Origin: Hyphomicrobiales bacterium | GTDB lineage: Bacteria > Pseudomonadota > Alphaproteobacteria > Rhizobiales > Beijerinckiaceae | Reading direction: 5' to 3' | NCBI GenBank assembly: GCA_027488155.1 | Contig: JAIYCE010000059.1 | Span: 22,692-86,691, forward strand | Length of the DNA: 64,000 bases | Part shown: piece after piece, positions 1 to 9,598 of the stretch | Position numbering within the stretch: position 1 is the first letter of the stretch | Layout: each line of letters opens with the position of its first letter | The notes under the pieces: generated by a model | What the model saw: only the letters and a program-made list of their open reading frames with translations | What the model was told of the DNA's origin: nothing | Databases searched by the model: none | Made by a program: the position numbers and the translations under genes

Positions 1-342
1 ATCGCGAATACGGACGAACGCCTTGTTCAGCTGCACCCCCTCCGCCGTGGAGAGGAAGTCGACCACATAGGTCGCCTCGGTTTCATTGGCAGGCAGCATC
101 GGCGTAGTCTCTTCTTGTGGCATCCCGTCAAAGAAGTAATCGACCGGGACACCGAGAATATTGGCGATGGCCTGCAACCGGCTTGCACCGATACGGTTCG
201 TGCCCTTTTCGTATTTCTGCACCTGCTGAAAGGTTAGGCCCAGCGCATCGCCCAGCTTCTCTTGGCTCATGCCCACAAGAATGCGCCGCATCCGAACGCG
301 GCTGCCAACATGCACATCGACTGGATTGGGACTCTTCTTCAT
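1..342 (-). CDS. XRE-family helix-turn-helix transcriptional regulator (partial, runs off the window start)
   Basis: This reading frame is missing from the ORF track because it has no stop inside the window. Reading the minus strand from an ATG at 342 gives MKKSPNPVDVHVGSRVRMRR, followed by a classical Cro/CI-type HTH with SQEKLGDALGLTFQQVQKYE and then GVPVDYFF. A good ribosome site, GAGGA, lies about 7 bases upstream. The 114 codons seen cover the DNA-binding domain and part of a C-terminal region. This family is common in Hyphomicrobiales just downstream of lnt; its target is unknown. The family call is firm, the function is not. Confidence 0.85.
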   Translation of the reverse strand, partial: MKKSPNPVDVHVGSRVRMRRILVGMSQEKLGDALGLTFQQVQKYEKGTNRIGASRLQAIANILGVPVDYFFDGMPQEETTPMLPANETEATYVVDFLSTAEGVQLNKAFVRIRD

Positions 343-506
343 TTTTGCGTCCTCTGCGGAGACAATGGCCAACGCGCGACGCAACGGGAACAAAGACTTC
401 GCAATCCGGCCTAATCAATTCCAGGTTGCATAACAATGATTAAACAATTTCTACGATAATACTCGTATTAATCACATAAATACACTCTACACTTTCTAAG
501 AGTAAG

Positions 507-2087
507 TCAATCGAAATGACGTCCCAACAAGGCTATAACGCCTAGCAAAACAAGCATTAACATTAAGGGAAACGATTGCATTTGAGTAAAAATCGGCGGA
601 TCGATGGCGCCGGGCAGCGGCCCATCGACTGTTCCCGTTTCACCAAGGTTGAGCTGCGCGCGAAAACGACCGAACGAATCAACGATCGCTGAAATGCCAT
701 TGTTGGCAGCACGCACCAAAGGCAAGCCTTCCTCAATGCTACGCAAACGCGCTTGCGCGAAATGCTGATGCGGCCCGGGCGTAATGCCAAACCATGCATC
801 ATTCGTGACGTTCAACAACCAAAGAGGGCGTGCACCATCTGGCAAAACCTTGCCGGGGAAAATCGCTTCATAGCAAATCAGCGGCGCAGCATCTGGCAGA
901 CCCGGCACGGGAAGCGCCACGCGCTTTTCGCCAGGGGTAAACACGCCGGGCACCGGAACGAATGTGCGCAGGCCCAACGCCTCAAGCCAATCGGCAAGCG
1001 GCAAATACTCGCCAAACGGGACGAGATGCACCTTGTCGGCATGGCCCAAAACTTGGCCCGCGCTGCCAATCACCTGAATGCCATTGAAATAGGCGTTGCT
1101 GACTTCACCCGGCAGAACAGGGCGCGCGCGGACAGCCCCGGTCACCAGCACGGCGCGGCCTTTGAGCATGTCAGCAATCTGCTCGAGAGCCTTCGCGTCG
1201 CGGGTCAACAAAAACGGGAAAGGCGATTCCGGCCAGATGTAATGCGTGACCTTCTCCGCACCGGGTGCCGACGAAACGGAGAAATAGCGCGCCATAATCG
1301 CGTCGCGATTTTGCGGTCGGAATTTAGCGTCCTGCGGAACATCGGGTTGCATGATCCTGAGCATGACACCGGCCCTATCGGGCGGTGTGGGCTGAGACAG
1401 CCGCCATTGCCCGAAGCCAACCATCGCCACCATCACACACGCCGACGCAATGAGAGGTCCCGCGCGCCGAATCCATGAGCCAGGGCCGAGAAAGGCAGCC
1501 GGCGCAGCGGCAGCGAAAATCGCGATAACATTCAACCCATACGCGCCAATCAGAGATGCCGTTTGCGAAAACGTCAGCGATCCCGCGAGCGCCATTCCTG
1601 GCATGTTCCACGGGAAGCCGGTGAAGACATAGCCGCGAATCCACTCGATCAGCGCCAACGAAAACGCGAAGGCAGCAATCCGCGCCGGGCCGGACGACCA
1701 GAGAACAGACGCGAGCACGAAAGCCAGCCCGTAGAAGATAGCTAGCACCGCCGGAAGACCGAGTACGCCGAGCGGCAAAAGCAAAGCGAATTGATCGGGT
1801 TCGACGAGGAAGGCCATGCCAAGCCACCACAGCCCGGCGACGAACCAGCCAAACCCAAAGCTCCACCCCGCTATGAAAGCTGCGCGCCAGCGCGCACGAC
1901 CTTTTGACGTCCGTGCTGCGACACCATCGAGCATGACGATGGCAGTGCTCATGGCAATGAAAAGGGTGGGCCAAAAATAATAAGGCGCGAGTGCAAACGA
2001 TCCAATCGCACCGGCGACCATGCCGAGTATCACGGCGCGCCATCCGGCCAAAGTGCCAGCAAGGCCGGTCGTACGTTTTTCCATCAT
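507..2087 (-). CDS. lnt: Apolipoprotein N-acyltransferase
   Basis: Inner-membrane enzyme that adds the third acyl chain to the N-terminal cysteine of lipoproteins. The 526-residue length is typical. The N-terminal half carries several hydrophobic segments and the C-terminal half is a nitrilase-like domain. The catalytic triad is visible: Glu in WPESPFPF, Lys in KVHLVPFGEY and Cys in LICYEAIFP. The start ATG overlaps the corC stop (ATGA), so the two genes are probably translated together. It closes the ybeY-corC-lnt group seen in many proteobacteria. Confidence 0.95.
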   Translation of the reverse strand: MMEKRTTGLAGTLAGWRAVILGMVAGAIGSFALAPYYFWPTLFIAMSTAIVMLDGVAARTSKGRARWRAAFIAGWSFGFGWFVAGLWWLGMAFLVEPDQFALLLPLGVLGLPAVLAIFYGLAFVLASVLWSSGPARIAAFAFSLALIEWIRGYVFTGFPWNMPGMALAGSLTFSQTASLIGAYGLNVIAIFAAAAPAAFLGPGSWIRRAGPLIASACVMVAMVGFGQWRLSQPTPPDRAGVMLRIMQPDVPQDAKFRPQNRDAIMARYFSVSSAPGAEKVTHYIWPESPFPFLLTRDAKALEQIADMLKGRAVLVTGAVRARPVLPGEVSNAYFNGIQVIGSAGQVLGHADKVHLVPFGEYLPLADWLEALGLRTFVPVPGVFTPGEKRVALPVPGLPDAAPLICYEAIFPGKVLPDGARPLWLLNVTNDAWFGITPGPHQHFAQARLRSIEEGLPLVRAANNGISAIVDSFGRFRAQLNLGETGTVDGPLPGAIDPPIFTQMQSFPLMLMLVLLGVIALLGRHFD

Positions 2088-3103
2088 TCCTGCGACACGG
2101 GTTTTTTCATCCCCTCAGATGGCTTGATGCCCCCTTGCGTCTCTGACGTTCCAATGCCGTAATGAATCCGTGCTTTCTTGACCCGACGTGGATCTGCGTC
2201 CAGCACTTCGAATTCGAGGCCAAGCGGGCCTGCGATGATTTCACCGCGGACCGGCACGCGCCCGGCAAGCGTCGCCACAAGGCCGCCAACCGTGTCCACA
2301 TCCTCGGCTATATCGATTTCGTCGAAACTCAGACCAAGCAATTCGCCGACATCCTCAAGCGAAGCACGGCCATCGGCGACATAGATTTCATCGCTCTCGC
2401 GTGTGATGAGTTGCGTTTCGGCATCATCATGCTCATCCTCAATATCGCCGACGACGATCTCCACAAGATCCTCGATCGAAACGAGGCCGTCAGTGCCACC
2501 ATATTCGTCGATGACAAGCGCCATATGGGTCCGCGTGGTCTGCATCTTCACAAGCAGATCGAGCGCCGGCATGGATGGCGGTACGTAAAGCACGGAGCGG
2601 AAGATGCGTGCGTCCGCCAGCGTCATCGTCAGATCGATACGGCCAAGATCAGGTGAGGACGTGGCAGTCTCCTGTCCCAGTGCCGCTTCAGCGCGGGCGG
2701 CGATGTAATCGAGGAAGTCGCGGATGTGCACCATGCCACGCGGATCATCGAGCGTGTCCGAGTAAACAGGCAGACGCGAATGGCCCTCGGTGCGGAAGAG
2801 CCGAAGCAATTCACCCAGCGATGTGTCGATCTCCACCGCGACGATATCGGCACGCGGCACCATAACATCATGGACGCGCTGGATGCGCAGGCGCAGGACG
2901 TTGCGCAGCATCTCGCGCTCTTCCGGCGAGAAGCCGCCATCATTATCGCCCTCTTCGAGCGCATCCTCCAAATCGCCACGGATAAACGCACCCGAACGCA
3001 AGCCCATCTTACCGAGGAGACGATCGATCAGACTTTCGCTGTCACGCTCGGGGAGCGGCGGAATCTTATTCTGATCGGCGGCGTTTCTGGATTCATCAGA
3101 CAT
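2084..3103 (-). CDS. corC: CorC/HlyC-type CBS-domain protein (hemolysin-like transporter-associated domain)
   Basis: Cytosolic protein with tandem CBS domains (about residues 65-200) and a C-terminal CorC_HlyC domain, historically linked to Mg/Co efflux. There is no membrane segment, unlike YfjD-type relatives. The ORF track opens further upstream at 3142, inside ybeY. The better start is the ATG at 3103 (MSDESRN), which has GAGGA about 7 bases upstream and gives 339 residues. An acidic stretch, [10 protein letters not shown], follows the second CBS domain. It lies between ybeY and lnt in the conserved order. The exact transported ion is not shown by sequence. Confidence 0.88.
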   Translation of the reverse strand: MSDESRNAADQNKIPPLPERDSESLIDRLLGKMGLRSGAFIRGDLEDALEEGDNDGGFSPEEREMLRNVLRLRIQRVHDVMVPRADIVAVEIDTSLGELLRLFRTEGHSRLPVYSDTLDDPRGMVHIRDFLDYIAARAEAALGQETATSSPDLGRIDLTMTLADARIFRSVLYVPPSMPALDLLVKMQTTRTHMALVIDEYGGTDGLVSIEDLVEIVVGDIEDEHDDAETQLITRESDEIYVADGRASLEDVGELLGLSFDEIDIAEDVDTVGGLVATLAGRVPVRGEIIAGPLGLEFEVLDADPRRVKKARIHYGIGTSETQGGIKPSEGMKKPVSQE

Positions 3104-3113
3104 AATCGATTCC

Positions 3114-3590
3114 TCAATGCTCCTCCGCATAGGGGTCGGCAATGCCGAGCGCAGCCAGAATGCGGGTTTCGAGTTCTTCCATCATTTCTGCGTCTCTGTC
3201 GTTCATATGATCATGACCGAGGAGATGCAAAAATCCATGCACGACCAGATGGGCGGCATGGTCATCAAAATTCTTCCCTTCGTCTTGCGCCTCACGCTCG
3301 ACGGTCTCGCAGGCAAGCACGATGTCGCCAAGAAACGGCGCATGGGCGAGGCGTTCGGGGAGTACGGATTGAAAAGAGAGGACATTGGTCGGCTTGTCCT
3401 TCTCACGCCATTCGCGATTCATCTCGCGCATCCGTGCGTCGTCGACGAGCAGGAGTGACACTTCTACTCCGTCGAGCAGAGTGATGCCGCAATCGCGGGC
3501 CGCCTGCATAAGCGCGCGTTCGGCCACCGCCTCCATCCCGGGATGGCGTTCCCACAGCGGACTTTCGCTGACGCAATCGAGCACGATCAT
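3114..3590 (-). CDS. ybeY: Endoribonuclease YbeY
   Basis: Single-strand endoribonuclease required for 16S rRNA 3'-end maturation and 70S ribosome quality control. At 158 residues it is of normal length. The metal-binding motif of the UPF0054 family is intact in HGFLHLLGHDH, preceded by the conserved LGDIVLACETV segment. It follows phoH with a 4-base overlap, the usual order in proteobacteria, which suggests coupled expression with phoH and corC. Confidence 0.95.
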   Translation of the reverse strand: MIVLDCVSESPLWERHPGMEAVAERALMQAARDCGITLLDGVEVSLLLVDDARMREMNREWREKDKPTNVLSFQSVLPERLAHAPFLGDIVLACETVEREAQDEGKNFDDHAAHLVVHGFLHLLGHDHMNDRDAEMMEELETRILAALGIADPYAEEH

Positions 3591-4630
3591 GCGCGCGGCG
3601 GCTCTCCGCGACCTTGCGCCTCATAGGCCGTCACGATGCGGCGCACGAGATCGTGGCGCACGACATCGGCCTCAGCAAATGTGACGCGGCCAATCCCTTC
3701 CACGCCATTGAGCACCCGCACCGCCTCGACGAGACCGGATTTCTGCCCGGGCGGCAAATCGATTTGTGTCGGATCGCCCGTGACGATCATGCGTGAACCT
3801 TCACCCAAACGTGTCAGAAACATCTTCATCTGCATCGATGTGGTGTTCTGCGCCTCGTCGAGCAAGACCATGGCATTTGTGAGCGTGCGTCCGCGCATGA
3901 AGGCAAGCGGCGCAATTTCGATCATCCCAGTCTGCAGGCCGCGCTCGACATGGCGCGCTTCCATGAAATCGTAAAGCGCGTCATAGATTGGGCGCAGATA
4001 GGGATCGACTTTCTCGCGCATGTCTCCCGGTAGGAAGCCGAGACGCTCGCCCGCTTCCACCGCAGGGCGCGAGAGGATCAGGCGTTCGACGGCGCCCTGT
4101 TCGAGGAGTTGCACCGCATGGCCAACCGCCAGCCATGTCTTGCCTGTCCCGGCGGGCCCTTCGGCGAAAACAAGTTCATGCTTCTTCAAAAGCTTGAGAT
4201 AGCGATGCTGCGCAGCATTGCGGGCGCGCACGCGGCGCTTGCGCGTGCCGACCTCATCGAAGCTCGTTACGACCTCCTCACCTTCTGGGAAGAGTGAACC
4301 TTGCATGAATTGTTCTTCGATCATGCCATCAACATCGCCGGTCGAGATAGCACCCGCCTGCCGGACACGATCATAAAGGCCTTCGAGAATCCGGCGCGCC
4401 TGTTCTGTGACGTCCGGCGCACCCTTGATCGTGACCTGATTGCCGTTGACATGGGCGGTCACGCCAATCCTACGCTCGAGATGCGCAAGGTTCTGATCGT
4501 AATGGCCGAAGACGAGACCCGCGAGCTTATTGTCGTCGAAGGAGAGTTTGATCTCGGCCGTTTCAGCGAGCCCTTCACGGGGCCGGACTTCGGTGCGGGT
4601 GAAGCGATTCAAACCGTCCTGCGCTTTCAA
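3587..4630 (-). CDS. phoH: PhoH-like ATPase
   Basis: Cytosolic P-loop ATPase, probably RNA-linked, of the PhoH/YbeZ type that pairs with YbeY. Walker A is GPAGTGKTWLA and Walker B is MVLLDEAQN; a KH-like region lies N-terminal to them. The track begins at 4696 inside miaB, but a TTG at 4630 has AAGGAG six bases upstream and removes the overlap with miaB. This gives 347 residues starting with (M)KAQDGLNRF. The start choice is inference from the ribosome site; the family call is firm. Confidence 0.92.
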   Translation of the reverse strand: MKAQDGLNRFTRTEVRPREGLAETAEIKLSFDDNKLAGLVFGHYDQNLAHLERRIGVTAHVNGNQVTIKGAPDVTEQARRILEGLYDRVRQAGAISTGDVDGMIEEQFMQGSLFPEGEEVVTSFDEVGTRKRRVRARNAAQHRYLKLLKKHELVFAEGPAGTGKTWLAVGHAVQLLEQGAVERLILSRPAVEAGERLGFLPGDMREKVDPYLRPIYDALYDFMEARHVERGLQTGMIEIAPLAFMRGRTLTNAMVLLDEAQNTTSMQMKMFLTRLGEGSRMIVTGDPTQIDLPPGQKSGLVEAVRVLNGVEGIGRVTFAEADVVRHDLVRRIVTAYEAQGRGEPPRA

Positions 4631-4652
4631 CGGGGGCTCCTTGCTGGGTGCT

Positions 4653-6029
4653 TCATGGAATTTGCGTGCTCCTGACCGGACCTGCAACCCGTCCATTCAG
4701 GCTGTTGGCTACGATCGAAATGATTTCCACCGGAACGATGTCACCTGTGTGAACCTCATGCTCGACCACAACGGGCTGGAGATAGGGCGATTTGCCGGTC
4801 CATTGACCGGGGTGACGCCCACGCTTCTCGATCAGCACGTCGACCGTCTTGCCGATCGTGGCGGCATTGAAAGCGGTTTGTTGCTCCATGATCAGGGCCT
4901 GCAACGCATAAATCCGCTCGTTCTTGACACTCTCAGGGATTTGTTCGGTCAGTTCGGCGGCAGGCGTGCCGGGCCGTTCGCTATACTTGAACGAAAAGGC
5001 CGAGCCGAAGCCCACCTGACGGACCAGATCCATCGTGTCTTCAAAATCGTGATCCGTCTCGCCCGGGAAGCCGACGATAAAGTCCGACGACAGCGCAATA
5101 TCGGGCCGCACCGCACGAATGCGGTCGATCAGGCGCAGATAATCTTCGCGCGTGTGTTTGCGATTCATCGCATCCAGGATGCTATCGGAACCCGATTGCA
5201 CCGGCAAATGCAGATAAGGCATGAGCTGCGGCAGATCGCGATGGGCGGCAATCAGGCTGTCATCCATGTCGCGCGGATGGCTCGTGGTGTAGCGCAACCG
5301 TTCGAGCCCCGGGATCTCGGCCACAGCATAAAGCAGTTCACTGAGGGTCGAAGTCGATCCATCGCGGCCTTTGCCGTGCCAAGCATTCACATTCTGGCCG
5401 ATCAGCGTGACTTCGCGAATGCCAGCCTCGGCGAGATGGCGTGCCTCACGCAGGATTGCGTCCATGTCGCGCGACATTTCAGCACCGCGCGTATAAGGCA
5501 CGACGCAGAAGGTGCAGAATTTGTCGCAGCCTTCCTGCACGGTGAGAAAGGCGGAAACGCCGCGCGCCAGCGTCTTTTTTGCGCTCGGCATCGGCAAAAC
5601 GGAAAATTTGTCGTCAGCCGGAAACTCCGTATCGACAACGCCGCGGCGCGCTTCCGCGCGTTTCAACAGGTCGGGCAGCCGGTGATAATTCTGCGGTCCG
5701 ACAACGAGATCGACGGATGGCGCGCGGCGGGTGATTTCGACGCCTTCGGCTTGGGCGACGCACCCGGCGACAACGATCTTGGTGTCTCGACCCGCAGCAT
5801 TGCGCTCCTTGCGGAGTTCCCGGACACGGCCCAGCTCCGAATAGACCTTTTCGACCGCCTTTTCGCGGATATGACAGGTGTTGAGGATGACGATATCGGC
5901 ATCTTCCATCGCCTGCGTCTCGACGAATCCTTCCGGAGCGAGAACGTCCGCCATGCGCTGGGCGTCATAGACGTTCATCTGGCAGCCATAGGATTTGACG
6001 AAGAGTTTTTTCGGGTCCGTCGCGGTCAT
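4653..6029 (-). CDS. miaB: tRNA-2-methylthio-N6-dimethylallyladenosine synthase
   Basis: Radical SAM methylthiotransferase that converts i6A37 to ms2i6A37 in tRNAs reading UNN codons. The N-terminal UPF0004 domain has the three cysteines in [14 protein letters not shown] and [10 protein letters not shown], which hold the auxiliary 4Fe-4S cluster. The SAM cluster motif is [15 protein letters not shown], and a TRAM domain ends the protein. The 458-residue length is standard. It is followed by phoH at short distance, so it is likely part of the same transcript. Confidence 0.96.
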   Translation of the reverse strand: MTATDPKKLFVKSYGCQMNVYDAQRMADVLAPEGFVETQAMEDADIVILNTCHIREKAVEKVYSELGRVRELRKERNAAGRDTKIVVAGCVAQAEGVEITRRAPSVDLVVGPQNYHRLPDLLKRAEARRGVVDTEFPADDKFSVLPMPSAKKTLARGVSAFLTVQEGCDKFCTFCVVPYTRGAEMSRDMDAILREARHLAEAGIREVTLIGQNVNAWHGKGRDGSTSTLSELLYAVAEIPGLERLRYTTSHPRDMDDSLIAAHRDLPQLMPYLHLPVQSGSDSILDAMNRKHTREDYLRLIDRIRAVRPDIALSSDFIVGFPGETDHDFEDTMDLVRQVGFGSAFSFKYSERPGTPAAELTEQIPESVKNERIYALQALIMEQQTAFNAATIGKTVDVLIEKRGRHPGQWTGKSPYLQPVVVEHEVHTGDIVPVEIISIVANSLNGRVAGPVRSTQIP

Positions 6030-6115
6030 GGTTCAAGATCGGGCTGGGTTGCGGCCTGTTCTTATCCGCTCTTGGCGATCAAGAGAACCGATTTCGGAGA
6101 ACCCGATCCGCTCAG

Positions 6116-6892
6116 TCAGGCGAGGCCCGCCCGCAGCGTATCGTAAGTGCGGGCAATCTCGGCCTCGAGATCGCGCGCTAACGCCTTGCGATCGACCTCG
6201 GGCGTGATCGCGACCGGTTCACCGAAGCGCAGTACGGCCCGAATGGGTGGGCCGGTGATGACATCGTTGAGATGGGGCAGGAGATCCATATCGCCGTGCC
6301 ATGCAAGGTCAGGCCCGGGCAGCGGGCTCACGGCCCCCGCCCGACCGGGATAGGCAACAATGAGCGGCTGGACGCGGGCGGCGCCTTCCTCGGTAGCCAC
6401 GCTTGTGGCAGCTCCTATGAGCGCCGAGCGGAAGGGCAGGACGCGATGGCCGTCCGACGTCGTCCCTTCTGCAAAGAGCACCAGCGGATCGCCTTGCGCG
6501 AGCCGTTTGGCCACTTGTGCATGAGCGTCGCGCGTGGCCGTGCGGCGCGTCCTATCGATGAAGACCGAGCGTTGCATCCGCGCGAAGGTTCCAATCACAG
6601 GCCAAGTGCCGACTTCCGCCTTAGCGATGAAGCTCACTGGAAAGGCCGCGCCGATGACGACGATATCGAGCCACGACAGATGGTTCGACACAAGCAGCAA
6701 AGGCCGATCCGGTGCAGGCGTACCTTCGATATGAACGCGCACGCGCAGCAGTTTCAAAACGAGTCGATGAAACCAGAGCGGCATTTTGTGTGCGATACGC
6801 CAATCATATTTCAAAGCAAGCGCCTGCACCGCCATCATGGGCGGCGTCACTTGCGCGAGCACCGCCAGCACGAGAGAAACACGCCAGCGCAT
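6116..6892 (-). CDS. 1-acyl-sn-glycerol-3-phosphate acyltransferase-like protein (PlsC family)
   Basis: Membrane-associated acyltransferase, probably making phosphatidic acid or remodelling another glycerolipid. The catalytic H-X4-D motif is SNHLSWLD and the acceptor/substrate motif is FAEGTTSDG. A hydrophobic N-terminus (VSLVLAVLAQVTPPMMAVQA) probably anchors it. It starts 3 bases after the rimI stop and sits in the tsaB-rimI-plsC order typical of Rhizobiales. Some relatives are ornithine-lipid acyltransferases (OlsA), so substrate is left open. Confidence 0.85.
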   Translation of the reverse strand: MRWRVSLVLAVLAQVTPPMMAVQALALKYDWRIAHKMPLWFHRLVLKLLRVRVHIEGTPAPDRPLLLVSNHLSWLDIVVIGAAFPVSFIAKAEVGTWPVIGTFARMQRSVFIDRTRRTATRDAHAQVAKRLAQGDPLVLFAEGTTSDGHRVLPFRSALIGAATSVATEEGAARVQPLIVAYPGRAGAVSPLPGPDLAWHGDMDLLPHLNDVITGPPIRAVLRFGEPVAITPEVDRKALARDLEAEIARTYDTLRAGLA

Positions 6893-6895
6893 GGA

Positions 6896-7384
6896 TCAAA
6901 AATTCCGGCGCATGACAATGGCTTCCGCCGTACTCCCATCGGCCTTGCGATAATAAGCAGGGCGGCGGCCCACTTCCTCGAAACCGAAATGGCGATAGAG
7001 TTTCAGCGCCGGCAGATTTTCCGCCTCGACTTCGAGAAAGAGCGAACGGACGCGTTCGACGCCAAGGCCTGCGATGCCGCGCGCCAGCATCGCCTTGGCG
7101 ATGCCACGTTCGCGCGCATGGCGCGCCACAGCGATGGAGAGGATTTCCGCCTCATCAGCCGCAATGCGACACAAGAGAAATCCGCAGAGATTTTTTTCGC
7201 CCGGCAATTGCGCGCCGACGCCGTAGCAGGTCGCGTCCGCGATCAGATTTTCGCATTCGGGCACTGACCAGCCACGATCGAAATTGTCGCCATGGAGAAA
7301 AGCGACATCGTCTGCATCGGCCGGTTTCAGCCTAGCAATGACGGGCCGCTTCGAACGGCCGAACAGGCGGGCGAACAATCCCAT
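6896..7384 (-). CDS. rimI: Ribosomal-protein-alanine N-acetyltransferase-like GNAT protein
   Basis: GNAT acetyltransferase of the RimI type, which acetylates the N-terminus of ribosomal protein S18 in E. coli. The acetyl-CoA loop is in IAVARHARERGIAKAMLARG, and the C-terminus LKLYRHFGFEEVGRRPAYY is characteristic. The track starts at 7546 within tsaB. The ATG at 7384 (MGLFARLFGRSKRP), immediately after the tsaB stop, is preferred and gives 162 residues. The position right after tsaB supports RimI, although the true substrate is inferred. Confidence 0.85.
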   Translation of the reverse strand: MGLFARLFGRSKRPVIARLKPADADDVAFLHGDNFDRGWSVPECENLIADATCYGVGAQLPGEKNLCGFLLCRIAADEAEILSIAVARHARERGIAKAMLARGIAGLGVERVRSLFLEVEAENLPALKLYRHFGFEEVGRRPAYYRKADGSTAEAIVMRRNF

Positions 7385-7385
7385 A

Positions 7386-8096
7386 TCACGTCTCTTGCTC
7401 CGCGCGCGCGATCCGCGCATGGGCCTGCGGCTTGGCATCGGGCGCGCGCAAATAATAAGGACGTGGCGGTGCGCTCGCCGGATCGGCAACGAGACCCAGA
7501 CGTGCGACATAGACGATGTCAGGATAGGGCGCTGGGTCGGACGCAATCACGTTGAGACCGAAGGCGCGTGCATCCTGCGCAAAAATCTCGGCACCGGTTC
7601 CCACAACACGGATCGACGCCTGCCCTAGCATACGCACCGCCTCGCGCACCGGCGCAATCCGCGGCGTGATCAACGTCATGCTGCGCGGGGCCACCGCTTG
7701 CACATAAACCTGCCCATGCCGCGCATCAATGGCGGCAACGCAAACCGAGGCATCCTGCAACATGATTAAGGGCGCAGCATAGGCGGCTAGTGTGGTCACG
7801 CCCACGCAAGGTACGTTGGCGGCCAATGCAATCGCGCGCGCGGCCGAAATTCCAACACGCAGACCCGTGAAGCTGCCGGGCCCAACGGTGACGGCGATGC
7901 GATCGAGCGAAGCGAAGCCACCCTCCACTTGTGCCATCACGCGTTCGATGAGCGGCAACAGCGCCTCGGCATGGCCGCGCTCGATCGGCAGCGTTTCCAT
8001 GGCAAGAGGCTCCGTCGCGCCCGTATCGAGCACGCAGGCAGAACAACCGTTCAGCGCCGTATCAATCGCAAGACAACGCAAGCGCGAATCCTCCAT
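7386..8096 (-). CDS. tsaB: tRNA threonylcarbamoyladenosine biosynthesis protein TsaB
   Basis: Partner of TsaD and TsaE in forming t6A37 on ANN-decoding tRNAs. At 236 residues it has the expected ASKHA-type N-terminus (LAIDTALNGCSACVLD) and the conserved VGPGSFTGLRVGISAARAIA. The metal-binding histidines of TsaD are absent, as expected. tsaD and tsaE are not in this window. It is directly followed by rimI with a one-base spacer. Confidence 0.94.
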   Translation of the reverse strand: MEDSRLRCLAIDTALNGCSACVLDTGATEPLAMETLPIERGHAEALLPLIERVMAQVEGGFASLDRIAVTVGPGSFTGLRVGISAARAIALAANVPCVGVTTLAAYAAPLIMLQDASVCVAAIDARHGQVYVQAVAPRSMTLITPRIAPVREAVRMLGQASIRVVGTGAEIFAQDARAFGLNVIASDPAPYPDIVYVARLGLVADPASAPPRPYYLRAPDAKPQAHARIARAEQET

Positions 8097-8191
8097 CCGC
8101 TTCGTCTAGCGCATTTGGCATGGCCAATCCACTCGGAGCCCGCCAAGGACGGGGGCGCACTTCATACACTTATGGACGCGCGCCGTCGTCT

Positions 8192-8785
8192 TCAAACGAT
8201 TTTAGCGACATCCGCAAAAGCATGGCGCGGCGAGCGCGGGAACATTCCCTTCGGATCGCCATGGCCGATATTGCAGAGGAAATTCGCCTTCACATGGCCG
8301 TCAGGGAAGAAGGCCTTTTCCACCGCCGATTTGTCGAAGCCCGACATCGGCCCGCAATCGAGCCCAAGCGCGCGGGCGGCAAGAATGAGATAGCCGCCTT
8401 GCATTGAAGAATTCCGGAACGCAGTTTCCTCGATGAAATCGGGCTTACCATCGAACCAGCTCTTGGCATCGGCATGCGGGAAGAGCTTCGGCAGATGGTG
8501 ATGGAACTGCGTATCGTAGCCGATGATGGCTGTGACAGGGGCTGCCATCGTCTTATCGACATTGCCGGGCGAGAGTGCCGGACGCAGCTTTTCCTTCGCC
8601 TCTTTCGAGCGGACAAAAACGATGCGCGCGGGCAACGCATTCACGCTCGTCGGGCAGAGCTGCATCAGTTCGACAAGGCGTTCTAGTTCGCCATCGCTGA
8701 CGGGCCTGTCCATCCAAGCATTCTGCGTGCGGGCATCGAGAAACAATTGACGCAAAGCGTCATCCGACAAGGGCGTATCAAACAT
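8192..8785 (-). CDS. Nitroreductase family protein, RutE/HadB-like (malonic semialdehyde reductase type)
   Basis: FMN-dependent oxidoreductase of the RutE/YdfG-like nitroreductase group. The N-terminus [20 protein letters not shown] and the [16 protein letters not shown] and [17 protein letters not shown] segments fit. The ATG at 8785 gives 197 residues, the usual size. The track's GTG start at 8830 overlaps the upstream NifU-like gene and adds a non-conserved leader. No other rut genes are nearby, so a role in pyrimidine breakdown is not supported; generic quinone or aldehyde reduction is possible. Confidence 0.85.
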   Translation of the reverse strand: MFDTPLSDDALRQLFLDARTQNAWMDRPVSDGELERLVELMQLCPTSVNALPARIVFVRSKEAKEKLRPALSPGNVDKTMAAPVTAIIGYDTQFHHHLPKLFPHADAKSWFDGKPDFIEETAFRNSSMQGGYLILAARALGLDCGPMSGFDKSAVEKAFFPDGHVKANFLCNIGHGDPKGMFPRSPRHAFADVAKIV

Positions 8786-8826
8786 GAAATCAATTCCAGA
8801 GCTGGAAAGAGGCAGGCGATGCGCGA

Positions 8827-9387
8827 TCACATCGCCTGAACTTCGCGCACATCCGGCAGGAAGTGGCGGAGAAGATTTTGAATGCCATGCTTGAGCGTGG
8901 CCGTAGAAGACGGGCAGCCGGAGCAGGACCCCTTCATCGCCAGATAGACGATGCCGTCCTTGAAGCCGCGGAAGGTGATGTCGCCGCCATCGCCCGCCAC
9001 TGCAGGGCGAATACGCGTTTCGAGCAGCTCCTTGATCGTGGCGACGGTTGCGCTGTCCTTATCGTCGAAGAATTCCTCTTCGTCAGCGGATGCGGCATCG
9101 GCCTCGCCTTCGAGGATCGGATCGCCCGAGAGGTAATGCTCCATGATCGCCCCGAGAATGGCGGGCTTCATGTGCTGCCATTCGCCCTCATCCTTCGTGA
9201 CGGAGACGAAATCGGAGCCGAAAAACACGCCAGTGACACCGGGCACCGCATAGAGGCGGCGCGCCAGAGGCGAACGTTCGGCGGCGCGGGGATCGCGAAT
9301 GTCGAGCGTGCCATCGGCCATGACGGTGCGGCCGGGCAGGAATTTCAGCGTGGCGGGATTGGGGGTGGCTTCGGTCTGGATAAACAT
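8827..9387 (-). CDS. NifU family Fe-S cluster carrier protein (Nfu type)
   Basis: Iron-sulfur cluster carrier that delivers clusters to target apoproteins. An Nfu N-terminal domain ([20 protein letters not shown]) is followed by the NifU-like C-terminal domain with the cluster-binding CxxC in [17 protein letters not shown]. At 186 residues it matches the Nfu proteins of alphaproteobacteria and mitochondria. It is the first gene of the minus-strand run ending at lnt. MiaB in the same run is an Fe-S enzyme, but a direct link is only inference. Confidence 0.92.
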   Translation of the reverse strand: MFIQTEATPNPATLKFLPGRTVMADGTLDIRDPRAAERSPLARRLYAVPGVTGVFFGSDFVSVTKDEGEWQHMKPAILGAIMEHYLSGDPILEGEADAASADEEEFFDDKDSATVATIKELLETRIRPAVAGDGGDITFRGFKDGIVYLAMKGSCSGCPSSTATLKHGIQNLLRHFLPDVREVQAM

Positions 9388-9598
9388 GGCTCTCTCGGCT
9401 CCTCATGACCGGTTCAAGGCCGGTTGAGATATCTCCTTATGTGTGGCGGGAAGCCGGAAAGATCAATGGAAAAAGGGCATGACCCTTCAAAACCGGGCTT
9501 GCCAGAACCGCACATGACAGACGCGCCTTTGGCGACGGCATCTATCTGGGTACGGGCTAGGACCGCCGGGACGTGGCGGGTTTCGGGACAACCAAGCG

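Noticed and set aside
4530-6146. Plus-strand ORF of 538 aa opposite miaB and phoH
   Set aside because: It is the reverse shadow of two well-supported genes. The product has no family features and its composition (many R, H, D, Q runs) is typical of antisense reading in GC-rich DNA.
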